From: Pseudomonadota bacterium
Lineage (GTDB): Bacteria; Pseudomonadota; Gammaproteobacteria; Burkholderiales; Burkholderiaceae_C
NCBI GenBank assembly: GCA_020161145.1
Contig: JAIUPQ010000006.1
Location: forward strand, 209,351-273,350
DNA: 64,000 nucleotides
Direction: 5' to 3'
Shown: one piece after another, positions 17,348 through 26,594 of the stretch
Layout of the letters: every line of letters begins with the position of its first letter
How positions within the stretch are numbered: the stretch's first letter is position 1
Notes under the pieces: model-generated
Databases searched by the model: none
Told to the model about the DNA's origin: nothing
Seen by the model: the letters and a program-made list of their open reading frames with translations, nothing else
Program-made: the position numbers and the translations under genes

Positions 17348-18646
17348 ATGACATCGACACAAACCCATTGGGACGCATTGACTTGGGACGAGCTGCTGGC
17401 GGCGCTGACGCACCGCGAGGCCTATGTTGAGCTGGGGGTGGCGCTGGCCTGCCTGGTGCTGGCCTGGGCGGCGGTGCGGCTGATGCGGGGGCGCGTGGTG
17501 CCCCCCCACTCCATCTGGTTCGGCAAGCGCATCGTTGACGGCGTGCTCTTCCCTGCCCTGGCCCTGGTGCTGACATTTGCGGCGCGGCACATGCTGGCGG
17601 CGGTGGGCATGCCGCTGGTGCTGTTCAAGATCATCATTCCGGTGCTGCTGTCGTTTGCGCTGATCCGCCTGACCGTGCGGGTGCTGACCGAGGCCTTTCC
17701 CAACGCCCGGCTGGTGCGCATGGCCGAGCGCACGTTTTCGTGGGTGGCCTGGCTGGCCGTGGTGGGCTGGATCACCGGTGTGCTGCCCGAGGTCATGGCC
17801 GAGCTCGACACCATCCACTGGAAGATGGGCGGCAGCACCGTGTCGGTGCGCAGCCTGATCGAAGGGGCGCTGTCGGCGGGCTTTGTGCTGATGCTGGCGC
17901 TGTGGGTATCGGCCGCCATCGAGAACCGGCTGCTGGCGGGCGCGGCGGGCTCGCAGCTGTCGCTGCGCAAGGCGGCGGCCAACGTGGTGCGCGCGACGCT
18001 GGTGTTCGTGGGCCTGATGTTTGCGCTGTCGGCGGTGGGGATCGACCTGACGGCGCTGTCGGTACTGGGCGGCGCGCTGGGCGTGGGCCTGGGCTTTGGC
18101 CTGCAGAAGCTGGCAGCCAACTACGTCAGCGGCTTCGTCATCCTGGCCGAGCGCAGCATGCGCATCGGCGACGTGGTGCGGGTGGATGGCTTCGAGGGCA
18201 CGGTGCAGGCCATCAACACGCGCTACACGGTGGTGCGCAGCAACACCGGCATCGAGGCCCTGGTGCCCAACGAAACGCTGATCACCAGCACGGTGCAGAA
18301 CCTCTCGCTGTCGGACCAGCGCGTGATGCTGTCCACCACCGTGGGCGTGGCCTATGGCAGCAACGTACCCGAGTTGCAGGCGGCGCTGAGCAGCGCCATC
18401 GCCACCGTGCCGCGCGTGCTGGCCGAGCCGGCGCCGGTGGTGCACCTGGCCAACTTCGGCGCCGATGGGCTGGAGCTGCTGATCTTCTTCTGGATCGCGG
18501 ACCCGCTCAACGGTCAGGCCAACGTGCGCTCGGCGGTCAACGTCGCCATCCTGGATCTGCTCAACGCCCGTGGCGTGGAAATTCCCTTCCCGCAGCGCGT
18601 GGTGCACCTGCCGCAGCCGCCGGCCAAGGGCGCATGGGCAGGCTAA
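17348..18646 (+). CDS. MscS-family mechanosensitive ion channel
   Basis: 432 residues from the ATG at 17348; the frame is open further upstream but lies over mltB. Five or so N-terminal membrane helices precede the conserved pore helix (VLGGALGVGLGFGLQKLAANYVSG at about 237-260) and the cytoplasmic MscS beta domain with ERSMRIGDVVRVDGFEGTV. It is larger than E. coli MscS (286 residues) because of extra N-terminal helices, like the YbdG/YnaI class. It releases solutes under hypo-osmotic shock. The start lies 31 bases from the divergent mltB start. Confidence 0.9.
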   Translation: MTSTQTHWDALTWDELLAALTHREAYVELGVALACLVLAWAAVRLMRGRVVPPHSIWFGKRIVDGVLFPALALVLTFAARHMLAAVGMPLVLFKIIIPVLLSFALIRLTVRVLTEAFPNARLVRMAERTFSWVAWLAVVGWITGVLPEVMAELDTIHWKMGGSTVSVRSLIEGALSAGFVLMLALWVSAAIENRLLAGAAGSQLSLRKAAANVVRATLVFVGLMFALSAVGIDLTALSVLGGALGVGLGFGLQKLAANYVSGFVILAERSMRIGDVVRVDGFEGTVQAINTRYTVVRSNTGIEALVPNETLITSTVQNLSLSDQRVMLSTTVGVAYGSNVPELQAALSSAIATVPRVLAEPAPVVHLANFGADGLELLIFFWIADPLNGQANVRSAVNVAILDLLNARGVEIPFPQRVVHLPQPPAKGAWAG

Positions 18647-18738
18647 GTGTTTTCCCTGTGATTGCGGTTACGTAAGGACAAGGTCAGCCCTGCTCGCTGG
18701 AATGCCACCCGGATTGCTATTTCCGAGGAGACGTATCC

Positions 18739-19043
18739 ATGAGCGAAGCCGTCGTTGAGCGCATCAAGCGCAACCCCAAGTACCAGGAACTCAAGGCGAA
18801 GCGAAATCGCTTTGGCTGGACGCTGACGATTCTGATGTTGGTCGTCTATTACGGCTACATCGGTCTCATCGCCTTTGACAAAGAGTTTCTGGCCCGGCCA
18901 TTGGGCGCGGGCGTGACCACCCTGGGCGTGCCCATCGGCATGGCCGTCATCGTGTTCACCATCGTCATCACCGGCATCTACGTGTTCCGCGCCAACAGCG
19001 AGTACGACGCGATGACCCGCGACATCCTGAAGGACGCGACCAA

Positions 19044-19047
<4 letters not shown>
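18739..19047 (+). CDS. yjcH: DUF485 family inner-membrane protein (YjcH-like)
   Basis: 102 residues with two membrane helices (about 25-45 and 60-82) and the family's N-terminal motif containing [22 protein letters not shown]485 proteins almost always precede an acetate/cation symporter gene, as here, where actP begins inside the stop codon (4-base ATGA overlap). A gaggag Shine-Dalgarno sequence lies 8-9 bases before the ATG. Its function is unproven; an accessory role for ActP is usually assumed. Confidence 0.9.
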
Positions 19048-20774
<1,727 letters not shown>

Positions 20775-20798
20775 GCGGCGCTCTCGCCCACCCCACAC

Positions 20799-20823
20799 AG
20801 CCGGGCCGCGTGCCCGGCTTTTT
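20799..20823 (+). terminator. Rho-independent terminator after actP
   Basis: An 8-bp perfect stem AGCCGGGC / GCCCGGCT (20799-20806 and 20812-20819) with a 5-base loop is followed by four Ts completing a ctttttc tract. It lies 25 bases after the actP stop and closes the yjcH-actP unit. Confidence 0.9.
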
Positions 20824-20874
20824 CATGCGCGCACCAGGGTCGGCGCACAAACCGGCGGTGGGAGAATCTTCGCC

Positions 20875-21885
20875 GTGAACATCATCATCCTCGACGACTA
20901 TCAGGACGCCGTGCGCAAGCTGGCCTGCGCCCACCTGCTGACCGACCTGAATGCCAAGGTCCATACCAACACCGTCAAAGGCATAGGCCAGCTCGCCGTG
21001 CGGCTGCGCGATGCCGAGGTGCTGGTGGCCATCCGTGAGCGCACCCACTTCAGCCCGGCACTGCTGGAAAAACTCCCCCGGCTGCGGCTGATTGCCCAGA
21101 CCGGCCGCGTCGGCCCCCACATCGACCTCGAGGCCTGCAACCGGCTGGGCATCGCCGTGGCCGAGGGCGGTGGCGCGCCCGAGGCGCCTGCCGAGCTGAC
21201 CTGGGCCCTCATCATGGCCGCCATGCGGCGACTGCCGCAGTACATCGGCATGCTCAAGCATGGCGCCTGGCAGCAGTCGGGTCTCAAGGCCGCCTCCATG
21301 CCGCCCAACTTCGGCATCGGCATGGTGCTCAAGGGCAAGACGCTGGGCGTCTGGGGCTATGGCCGCATCGGCCGCATCGTGGCGGGCTACGGCCGCGCCT
21401 TCGGCATGCACGTGCGCATCTGGGGCAGCGAGGCCAGCCGCACCCAGGCCCAGAGCGACGGCTACGGCAGCTTCGACAGCCGCGAGGCGCTGTTCGAGCA
21501 CAGCGACGTGCTCACCGTCCACCTGCGCCTGACGGACGCCAACCGCCACACCATCACGCTGGCCGACCTGAGCCGCATGAAGACCACCGCCCTCTTCGTC
21601 AACACCTCACGCGCCGAGTTGCTCGAAGAGAACGCGCTGGTGGCCGCCCTCAACCGGGGCCGCCCCGGCATGGCGGCGGTGGACGTGTTCGAGAGCGAGC
21701 CCATCCTGCAAGGCCATCCGCTGCTGCGGCTGGAAAACGCCGTCTGCACGCCGCACATCGGCTACGTCGAGCAAGACAGCTACGAGCGCTACTTCGCCGC
21801 TGCCTTCCAGAACGTGGTCAATTTCGTGGCGGGCAACCCCACCCACATCGTCAACCCCGAGGCCTTGAAGGTGCTGCGCCGCTGA
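20875..21885 (+). CDS. D-2-hydroxyacid dehydrogenase family protein
   Basis: 336 residues beginning at GTG 20875. The NAD-binding Rossmann motif is GVWGYGRIGRIVAGYG. Catalytic residues of the family are seen in NTSRAELLEE (Arg), FESEPIL (Glu) and CTPHIGYVE (His). Members reduce 2-keto acids or act on 3-phosphoglycerate; substrate cannot be told. The N-terminus (MNIIILDDYQDAVRKLACA) matches a subgroup common in Burkholderiales. It lies after the actP terminator, so it should have its own promoter, although the spacer before the start is short and none is obvious. Confidence 0.85.
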   Translation: MNIIILDDYQDAVRKLACAHLLTDLNAKVHTNTVKGIGQLAVRLRDAEVLVAIRERTHFSPALLEKLPRLRLIAQTGRVGPHIDLEACNRLGIAVAEGGGAPEAPAELTWALIMAAMRRLPQYIGMLKHGAWQQSGLKAASMPPNFGIGMVLKGKTLGVWGYGRIGRIVAGYGRAFGMHVRIWGSEASRTQAQSDGYGSFDSREALFEHSDVLTVHLRLTDANRHTITLADLSRMKTTALFVNTSRAELLEENALVAALNRGRPGMAAVDVFESEPILQGHPLLRLENAVCTPHIGYVEQDSYERYFAAAFQNVVNFVAGNPTHIVNPEALKVLRR

Positions 21886-21908
21886 GCCTGGCGCGGCCCG
21901 CGCATGGC

Positions 21909-22919
21909 TCAGTCCCGTCCCGACGGGGGCTGCCGCACCAGCTTGAACGCCGCCGAGTAGCCCTGCGGGTTGGTGCCGTTGCCCACGATGTCGCCGTTGT
22001 CGTTGATGCCGGTCGCCTGCCACAACACCCACCCGCTGTGGCGCACGCACGCATAGCGGTTGAGGTCCTGGATTCGGCCCTTCTTCCAGATGGCGGCACG
22101 GCGGTTGGCGCCCCACATGGCAGAACCCACCACCGTGTCGTTGCGGTTGATGGCCAGGGCCTCGTCCTCGTGGGTGCCGGGTCCGTTGCCGTTGGGCAGG
22201 ATCTGCAGCACGCCGCTGCGCCACATAAAGGCGCCGAACTCGCTGCTGCCCACCACCACCCCGTTGCCGTTCACCGCGTTGGCCTGGCTGGAGCCAGCCA
22301 CCAGTTCCACCATGCCACCGCCCTGCGGCCACATCACCGCCCGGTCGCGAAACGGCGACACGATGCGATCGACCCCCACCACGTCGCCCTGGCGGTTGAT
22401 GCCACGTGCCACGCTGGCGTAGGGGCCACCGGCCAGCCGGACGGGCGTCACCTCATCCGCCGGCCACATGCAGGCGGTGGTGATGCCCACGCCATCCTGG
22501 CAGGTGCCGACCGCCACGCCCGCGTCGTTGATGCCATAGGCCGTGGTGGCCATGTTGCCGCCCGGCAAGTCCTCCAGACGCTTGAGTTGCCCATCGCGCC
22601 AGCGAAAGGCATAGACCCCTTCGACCACCCCGACCACCTCACCCCCGCGATTGACGGCGTAGCTGACGGCACCCGGCTGGGCGATGGCCTGCATACCGGC
22701 CGCGTCGTCGTACCGGAACGCCTCGGATGCGTTGTTGTCACCGAAGCTCATGCCCACCACCACGCCGGCGCGGTTGATGCCGTGGGCCCAACTGGCGACG
22801 TCGCCCCCGGGAACGTCGCCCAGATCGATGAGGCGGCAGTCAGGTCCGGCCGCCGCAGCGGAAACAGCGACCGCCAGACCCAGCAGCAGACCCCAGCCCA
22901 GGGCATTCTTCTTCAACAT
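21909..22919 (-). CDS. Secreted HAF-repeat protein, seven repeats
   Basis: 336 residues from the ATG at 22919 (MLKKNALGWG), with a signal peptide to about residue 24. The mature part has seven copies of a motif like (G/A)(I/V)NxxGxVVG, at about residues 48, 89, 130, 174, 216, 257 and 305, spaced close to 42 residues apart. This is the HAF-type repeat pattern, and seven evenly spaced blades suggest a beta-propeller. Two Asp-rich turns occur. No enzymatic motif is visible. It is flanked by unrelated genes, the DUF4139 gene upstream and a convergent dehydrogenase, so it may be monocistronic. Function unknown; a surface or periplasmic binding role is only a guess. Confidence 0.7.
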   Translation of the reverse strand: MLKKNALGWGLLLGLAVAVSAAAAGPDCRLIDLGDVPGGDVASWAHGINRAGVVVGMSFGDNNASEAFRYDDAAGMQAIAQPGAVSYAVNRGGEVVGVVEGVYAFRWRDGQLKRLEDLPGGNMATTAYGINDAGVAVGTCQDGVGITTACMWPADEVTPVRLAGGPYASVARGINRQGDVVGVDRIVSPFRDRAVMWPQGGGMVELVAGSSQANAVNGNGVVVGSSEFGAFMWRSGVLQILPNGNGPGTHEDEALAINRNDTVVGSAMWGANRRAAIWKKGRIQDLNRYACVRHSGWVLWQATGINDNGDIVGNGTNPQGYSAAFKLVRQPPSGRD

Positions 22920-23037
22920 GGTGCGTCCTTCTCGTTGGCGAGTGATTAGGTGGGTGCGGGCGGGCACCGGGCTCCAGCCCCACCATACTCCCACAAGGGC
23001 CATGGACGCCAGCGCGACACGGTGGCCTGCCCCCGCC

Positions 23038-24597
23038 TCAGCGCACCTCCCGCACCTGCATCTCGCGCGGGTGGCTGATCAGGTACTCGGTGCGGATGCG
23101 CTGGGTGGCGCCGGGGGCCAACGGCAGTGCCCAGCGCAGCACGCCGGCGCGCTCGTCCCAGCCGGTGTCGGTGGGCGGCGGCGCCAGTTGGGCCTCGACG
23201 CGGATGGCCTCGTCGCCCGCCACCGGGCTGGCGGCCAGCACCTCCAGCGCAATGGCCTCGGCCTGGCCGTTGACGATCTCGAACACCGCCCCCGTGCGCC
23301 GCTGGGCGCGGCTGCCGATGAAGCCGGCGCTGCCCGTCTGCTCGGGCAGCGGCAGCACGCGCACCTGCACGCGCGGCGCACGGCCAAAGGCCAGGCCCAG
23401 GCGGGCGCTGGTGGCCAGGTCGAGCTGGGCGGCGCCCACATAGGCGTCGTCGCGGTACAGCGCCAGCGGGCCGCGCGGCCAGGTGCCGCCCGGTGGCTCG
23501 AACAGCGCCACCAGATCCGCCTGCGGCGCCTCTTGCGGCGCGGTGCGGATGACCGGCCTGGCCGCGAGCTGCTGCTCGTCCAGATCCAGCGTGATGCGCG
23601 CCGCGCCCGAGGCCACCCGCACGCGCTGGGGCAGCACGAAGGTGGTGGCGTAGCTGCCCTCGAACACGCTGGCATCGAAGCTGGGCGCCGACTCGGCCAT
23701 GGGCTCCGCATCAGCCGATTCAACAACCTCGCGAGCCATGGCCGGTGCCGGCGCCGCCTGCGGACGCGCCAGCTGCGGCGTCCAGGGCCGCAACTGCCAG
23801 GGCGTGGGCAGCGGACTGGCGGCGGGGTCGTCGGGCCGGCCGGTGGCCAGACGCAGTGGCACGTCGTCCCAGTCTTCGCCGGTCTGCTGGGCCACCAGCG
23901 CCTGGCGGGTCAGCTTGAGCTGGCCGCTGCGCGTGTCCAGCGCGGCGCGGTAAGTGGGCTGCCAGCCGGGGCCACGCACCAGATAGGCCAGGCGCAGCGT
24001 GGCGGCCTTGGGCGCGGCCAGCGTCACCTGCACCACGGCCACGCGGCTGCCGGCGCCGGCCACGCGGTCGCGCTCGGCGCGCAGCGGGGCCAGTTCGCGC
24101 TCCAGCGCCTGCTGCTCGCGCTGGCGCTGGTTCAGGCGCTGCTGCACGTCCTGCCCGCTGCGGCGCAGCGCCTCGACGGTGGTGGCAATGGTGGCCGCAC
24201 CGGTGGGCCGCTCGCCCTGGGCAAAGCCTCCCAGGTAGCCGGCCGCATAGCCCAGCGCGGTGGCGTCGGCGCGCACCTGGGCCAGTTGGTCTTCCAGGGT
24301 GTCGATGCGCGCCTGCAGTGCGCTGGTGCAGGCCGGCACCTGCTCGCGCGGCAGCGTGCGCACGGCCAGCTCGCCCACGCGCAGGCCGGCGTCGCCGCTG
24401 GCGCGCAGGCTTTGCGCGTCCAGCCCGGCGGGCAGGCAGGCGAAGGTGGCCTCGCGGGCGCCGGCCGCCACGGCCAGGCTGCGCTCGATGCGGGCCACGC
24501 CGGGATACACCTCCACCTGGGTGATGCGCGAGGCGCCGTCGGCGGCCAGCGCCAGCGGCGCGAGGCCAGCCAGCATCAGCGTGAAGCCGGCCTTCAT
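23038..24597 (-). CDS. DUF4139 domain protein (MuiA-like), exported
   Basis: 519 residues with an N-terminal signal peptide (LMLAGLAPLALAADG). Residues about 20-130 form the DUF4140-like N-terminal part, followed by a coiled coil rich in Gln, Arg and Glu (about 140-170, QQRLNQRQREQQALERELAPL), then the DUF4139 beta-rich domain to the end. Distant relatives are called mucoidy inhibitor A, but the biochemical role is unknown. Its start overlaps the rlmB stop by 4 bases (ATGA), so translation is coupled to a 23S rRNA methyltransferase, an unexpected pairing of a periplasmic protein with an RNA modification enzyme. Confidence 0.8.
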   Translation of the reverse strand: MKAGFTLMLAGLAPLALAADGASRITQVEVYPGVARIERSLAVAAGAREATFACLPAGLDAQSLRASGDAGLRVGELAVRTLPREQVPACTSALQARIDTLEDQLAQVRADATALGYAAGYLGGFAQGERPTGAATIATTVEALRRSGQDVQQRLNQRQREQQALERELAPLRAERDRVAGAGSRVAVVQVTLAAPKAATLRLAYLVRGPGWQPTYRAALDTRSGQLKLTRQALVAQQTGEDWDDVPLRLATGRPDDPAASPLPTPWQLRPWTPQLARPQAAPAPAMAREVVESADAEPMAESAPSFDASVFEGSYATTFVLPQRVRVASGAARITLDLDEQQLAARPVIRTAPQEAPQADLVALFEPPGGTWPRGPLALYRDDAYVGAAQLDLATSARLGLAFGRAPRVQVRVLPLPEQTGSAGFIGSRAQRRTGAVFEIVNGQAEAIALEVLAASPVAGDEAIRVEAQLAPPPTDTGWDERAGVLRWALPLAPGATQRIRTEYLISHPREMQVREVR

Positions 24598-25358
24598 GAC
24601 TGGGCCTCCGGTTCACCCGCCAGCCGCTGGCGCCGCACCTCGTACAGGCACACCGCCGCCGCCACCGAGACGTTGAGGCTCTCGACCACGCCTTGCATGG
24701 GGATGCGCACCAGCTCGTCGCAAGTGGTGCGGGTGAGCTGGCGCATGCCTTTGCCCTCGGCACCCAGCACCAGGGCGACGGGGCCGGTGAGGTCCAGGTC
24801 GTAGAGGGTCTTCTCGGCCGTGTCGCTGGTGCCGATGACGCGCAAGCCGTATTCCTTGAGCTCGCCCAGGCTGCGCGCCAGGTTGGTCACCATCAGATAG
24901 GGCACGCTTTCGGCCGCGCCGCTGGCCACCTTGGCCACGGTGGCGTTGACGCCCACCGCATGGTCTTTGGGTGCCAGCACGGCATGGGCACCAGCGCCAT
25001 CGGCCACGCGCAGGCAGGCGCCCAGGTTGTGCGGGTCGGTCACGCCGTCCAGCGCCAGCACCAGCGGCGTCTCGCCGCCGGCCAGCGTGCGCTCCAGCAC
25101 GGCGTCCAGTGAATGGGTGGCGGGCAGCGCCTCCACCCGCGCCACCACGCCCTGGTGGCGCGGGCTGCCGGCCAACTGGCCCAGCCGCCCGTCGTCGCTC
25201 TCAACCACCGTCACGCCAGCCTCGCGGGCGCGCGCCACGAAGCCGCGCATGCGCGCATCGCGCCGGCCGGGGTCCACGTGCACCTCGCGCACCGTCTGCG
25301 GTGCGATCTTCAGCCGCACCGTGACCGCATGAAATCCATACAACACCCCTTTGCTCAT
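24594..25358 (-). CDS. rlmB: 23S rRNA (guanosine-2251-2'-O)-methyltransferase
   Basis: 254 residues of the SpoU/TrmH (SPOUT) class. The three conserved motifs appear: VTDPHNLGACLRVADGAGA (motif 1), LVLGAEGKGMRQLTR (motif 2) and IPMQGVVESLNVSVAAAV (motif 3), which build the trefoil-knot SAM site. The N-terminal substrate-binding domain covers about residues 1-90. It methylates G2251 in the ribosomal P loop. The start (MSKGVLYGFHAV) follows the DUF1624 stop by a single base in the same direction. It overlaps the DUF4139 gene at its end. Confidence 0.92.
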   Translation of the reverse strand: MSKGVLYGFHAVTVRLKIAPQTVREVHVDPGRRDARMRGFVARAREAGVTVVESDDGRLGQLAGSPRHQGVVARVEALPATHSLDAVLERTLAGGETPLVLALDGVTDPHNLGACLRVADGAGAHAVLAPKDHAVGVNATVAKVASGAAESVPYLMVTNLARSLGELKEYGLRVIGTSDTAEKTLYDLDLTGPVALVLGAEGKGMRQLTRTTCDELVRIPMQGVVESLNVSVAAAVCLYEVRRQRLAGEPEAQS

Positions 25359-25359
25359 C

Positions 25360-26073
25360 TCAAGTCCTCAGCTTCATCCACAGCGTCAGCGCGCCCAGCA
25401 ACAGCGGCTGGTGCACCATGTAAATCGTCAACGGCCAACGGCCCATGGCCGCCAGCGGCGCCGGCGCCCAGCCGGTCAGCCAGCCGGTGCGCGCCAGCCA
25501 GCGCCCCAGCACCAGCCCCCAGATGAACACCGCCAGCCAGGGTGCCAGCGGCACGTAGTCCTCGGCATAGGGCAGGTGCGTGACCAGCCCCGTCCAGTTG
25601 CCCCAGCGGCTATCGAACACGGCATGCGCGGCCACACGCGGCGCGGCCAGCACCGCGGCGCTCAAGGCCAGCAGCAGCGCCGGGCGGTGGGCCAGCGGTT
25701 GCAGGGCAAAGCGGGCAATGAGCAGCATGGCCGCCATGGCGTGCAGCACGCCAAAACTGATCCAGGTCTCGGGGAACATCAAGGCCGAGCCCACCGACAC
25801 CAGCGCCGCGCAGCCGGCAATCTGGGCCCAGCGGCGCCAGAACCGACCCGCGCTGCGGCCGGCCTGCCCCGTCACGGCCTGGCTGACGCCGGCGCACAGC
25901 ATGAACAGCGTGACGATGGCCGTGCGCTGGCCCGTCCAGAAGGGGTCGGAGAGAAACCGCTGCGGCGGCGCCAGCAGGCCGTAGAGGTTGAGGTCGAACG
26001 CGAAGTGGAAGCCCACCATCCAGACGATGGCCAGACCCCGCCACGCATCGAGTCGGGCAAGACGCTGGGGCAT
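25360..26073 (-). CDS. DUF1624 / heparan-alpha-glucosaminide N-acetyltransferase-like membrane protein
   Basis: 237 residues from the ATG at 26073; an upstream extension would overlap the divergent thioesterase and is rejected. The start MPQRLARLDAWRGLAIVWMV matches the family opening (RxxxxDxxRGxxi.xM), and the histidine in VGFHFAFDLNLYG lies where acyltransferase-3-like members have theirs. Six to seven helices follow. Homologues include the catalytic domain of eukaryotic HGSNAT, but bacterial substrates are not established. It lies immediately before rlmB. The start is 32 bases from the thioesterase start, a divergent promoter pair. Confidence 0.8.
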   Translation of the reverse strand: MPQRLARLDAWRGLAIVWMVGFHFAFDLNLYGLLAPPQRFLSDPFWTGQRTAIVTLFMLCAGVSQAVTGQAGRSAGRFWRRWAQIAGCAALVSVGSALMFPETWISFGVLHAMAAMLLIARFALQPLAHRPALLLALSAAVLAAPRVAAHAVFDSRWGNWTGLVTHLPYAEDYVPLAPWLAVFIWGLVLGRWLARTGWLTGWAPAPLAAMGRWPLTIYMVHQPLLLGALTLWMKLRT

Positions 26074-26104
26074 GGCGGCGATTGTCCCGCACGACAATGC
26101 GGCC

Positions 26105-26590
26105 ATGACCACCCACCACCCCCGTCGCAGTGCCGACGAGCAGACCAAGCTGAACGCTGCGCTGACGGAGCTGCATGAGCAGCGCATCACCTTTCACACC
26201 GTGCTGGGCCTGCGCGTGGTGTCGCTGGCGCCCCAGGCGCCGCAATGCGCCTTCCAGATGCGGCCCGAGCTGGTGGGTCACTTTCTGTACGGTCGGCTGC
26301 ACGGCGGCGTCATCGCCTCGGTGCTGGACTCCATGGGCGGCTTTGCGCTGATGGTGGCCATGGGCGAGCGCCATGCCGACGAGTCGGCCGACCAGATCCT
26401 GCACCGCTTCGCCCGCATGGGCACCATCGACTTGCGCGTGGACTACCTGCGCCCCGCCATCGGCGAGCGCTTCACTTCCACCGCCGAGGTGCTGCGGCTG
26501 GGCGGCCGCGTGGGCAGCACGCAGATGCGGCTGCACGGCGAGGACGGCACGCTGCTGGCCACCGGGTCGGCGGCCTACATCCTGTCGTAA
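26105..26590 (+). CDS. Hotdog-fold acyl-CoA thioesterase (PaaI/YbgC-like)
   Basis: 161 residues from the ATG at 26105. The hotdog helix HGGVIASVLDSMGGFALMVA (about 61-80) carries the HGG motif and the conserved Asp. A second segment, TIDLRVDYLRPAIGERFTS, is the typical TxxLxVxYLRPA strand pair. Such enzymes hydrolyse acyl-CoA esters; substrate not predictable. The stop is only 4 bases from the convergent purL stop. A longer frame extends upstream over the DUF1624 gene and is not used. Confidence 0.85.
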   Translation: MTTHHPRRSADEQTKLNAALTELHEQRITFHTVLGLRVVSLAPQAPQCAFQMRPELVGHFLYGRLHGGVIASVLDSMGGFALMVAMGERHADESADQILHRFARMGTIDLRVDYLRPAIGERFTSTAEVLRLGGRVGSTQMRLHGEDGTLLATGSAAYILS

Positions 26591-26594
26591 GACC

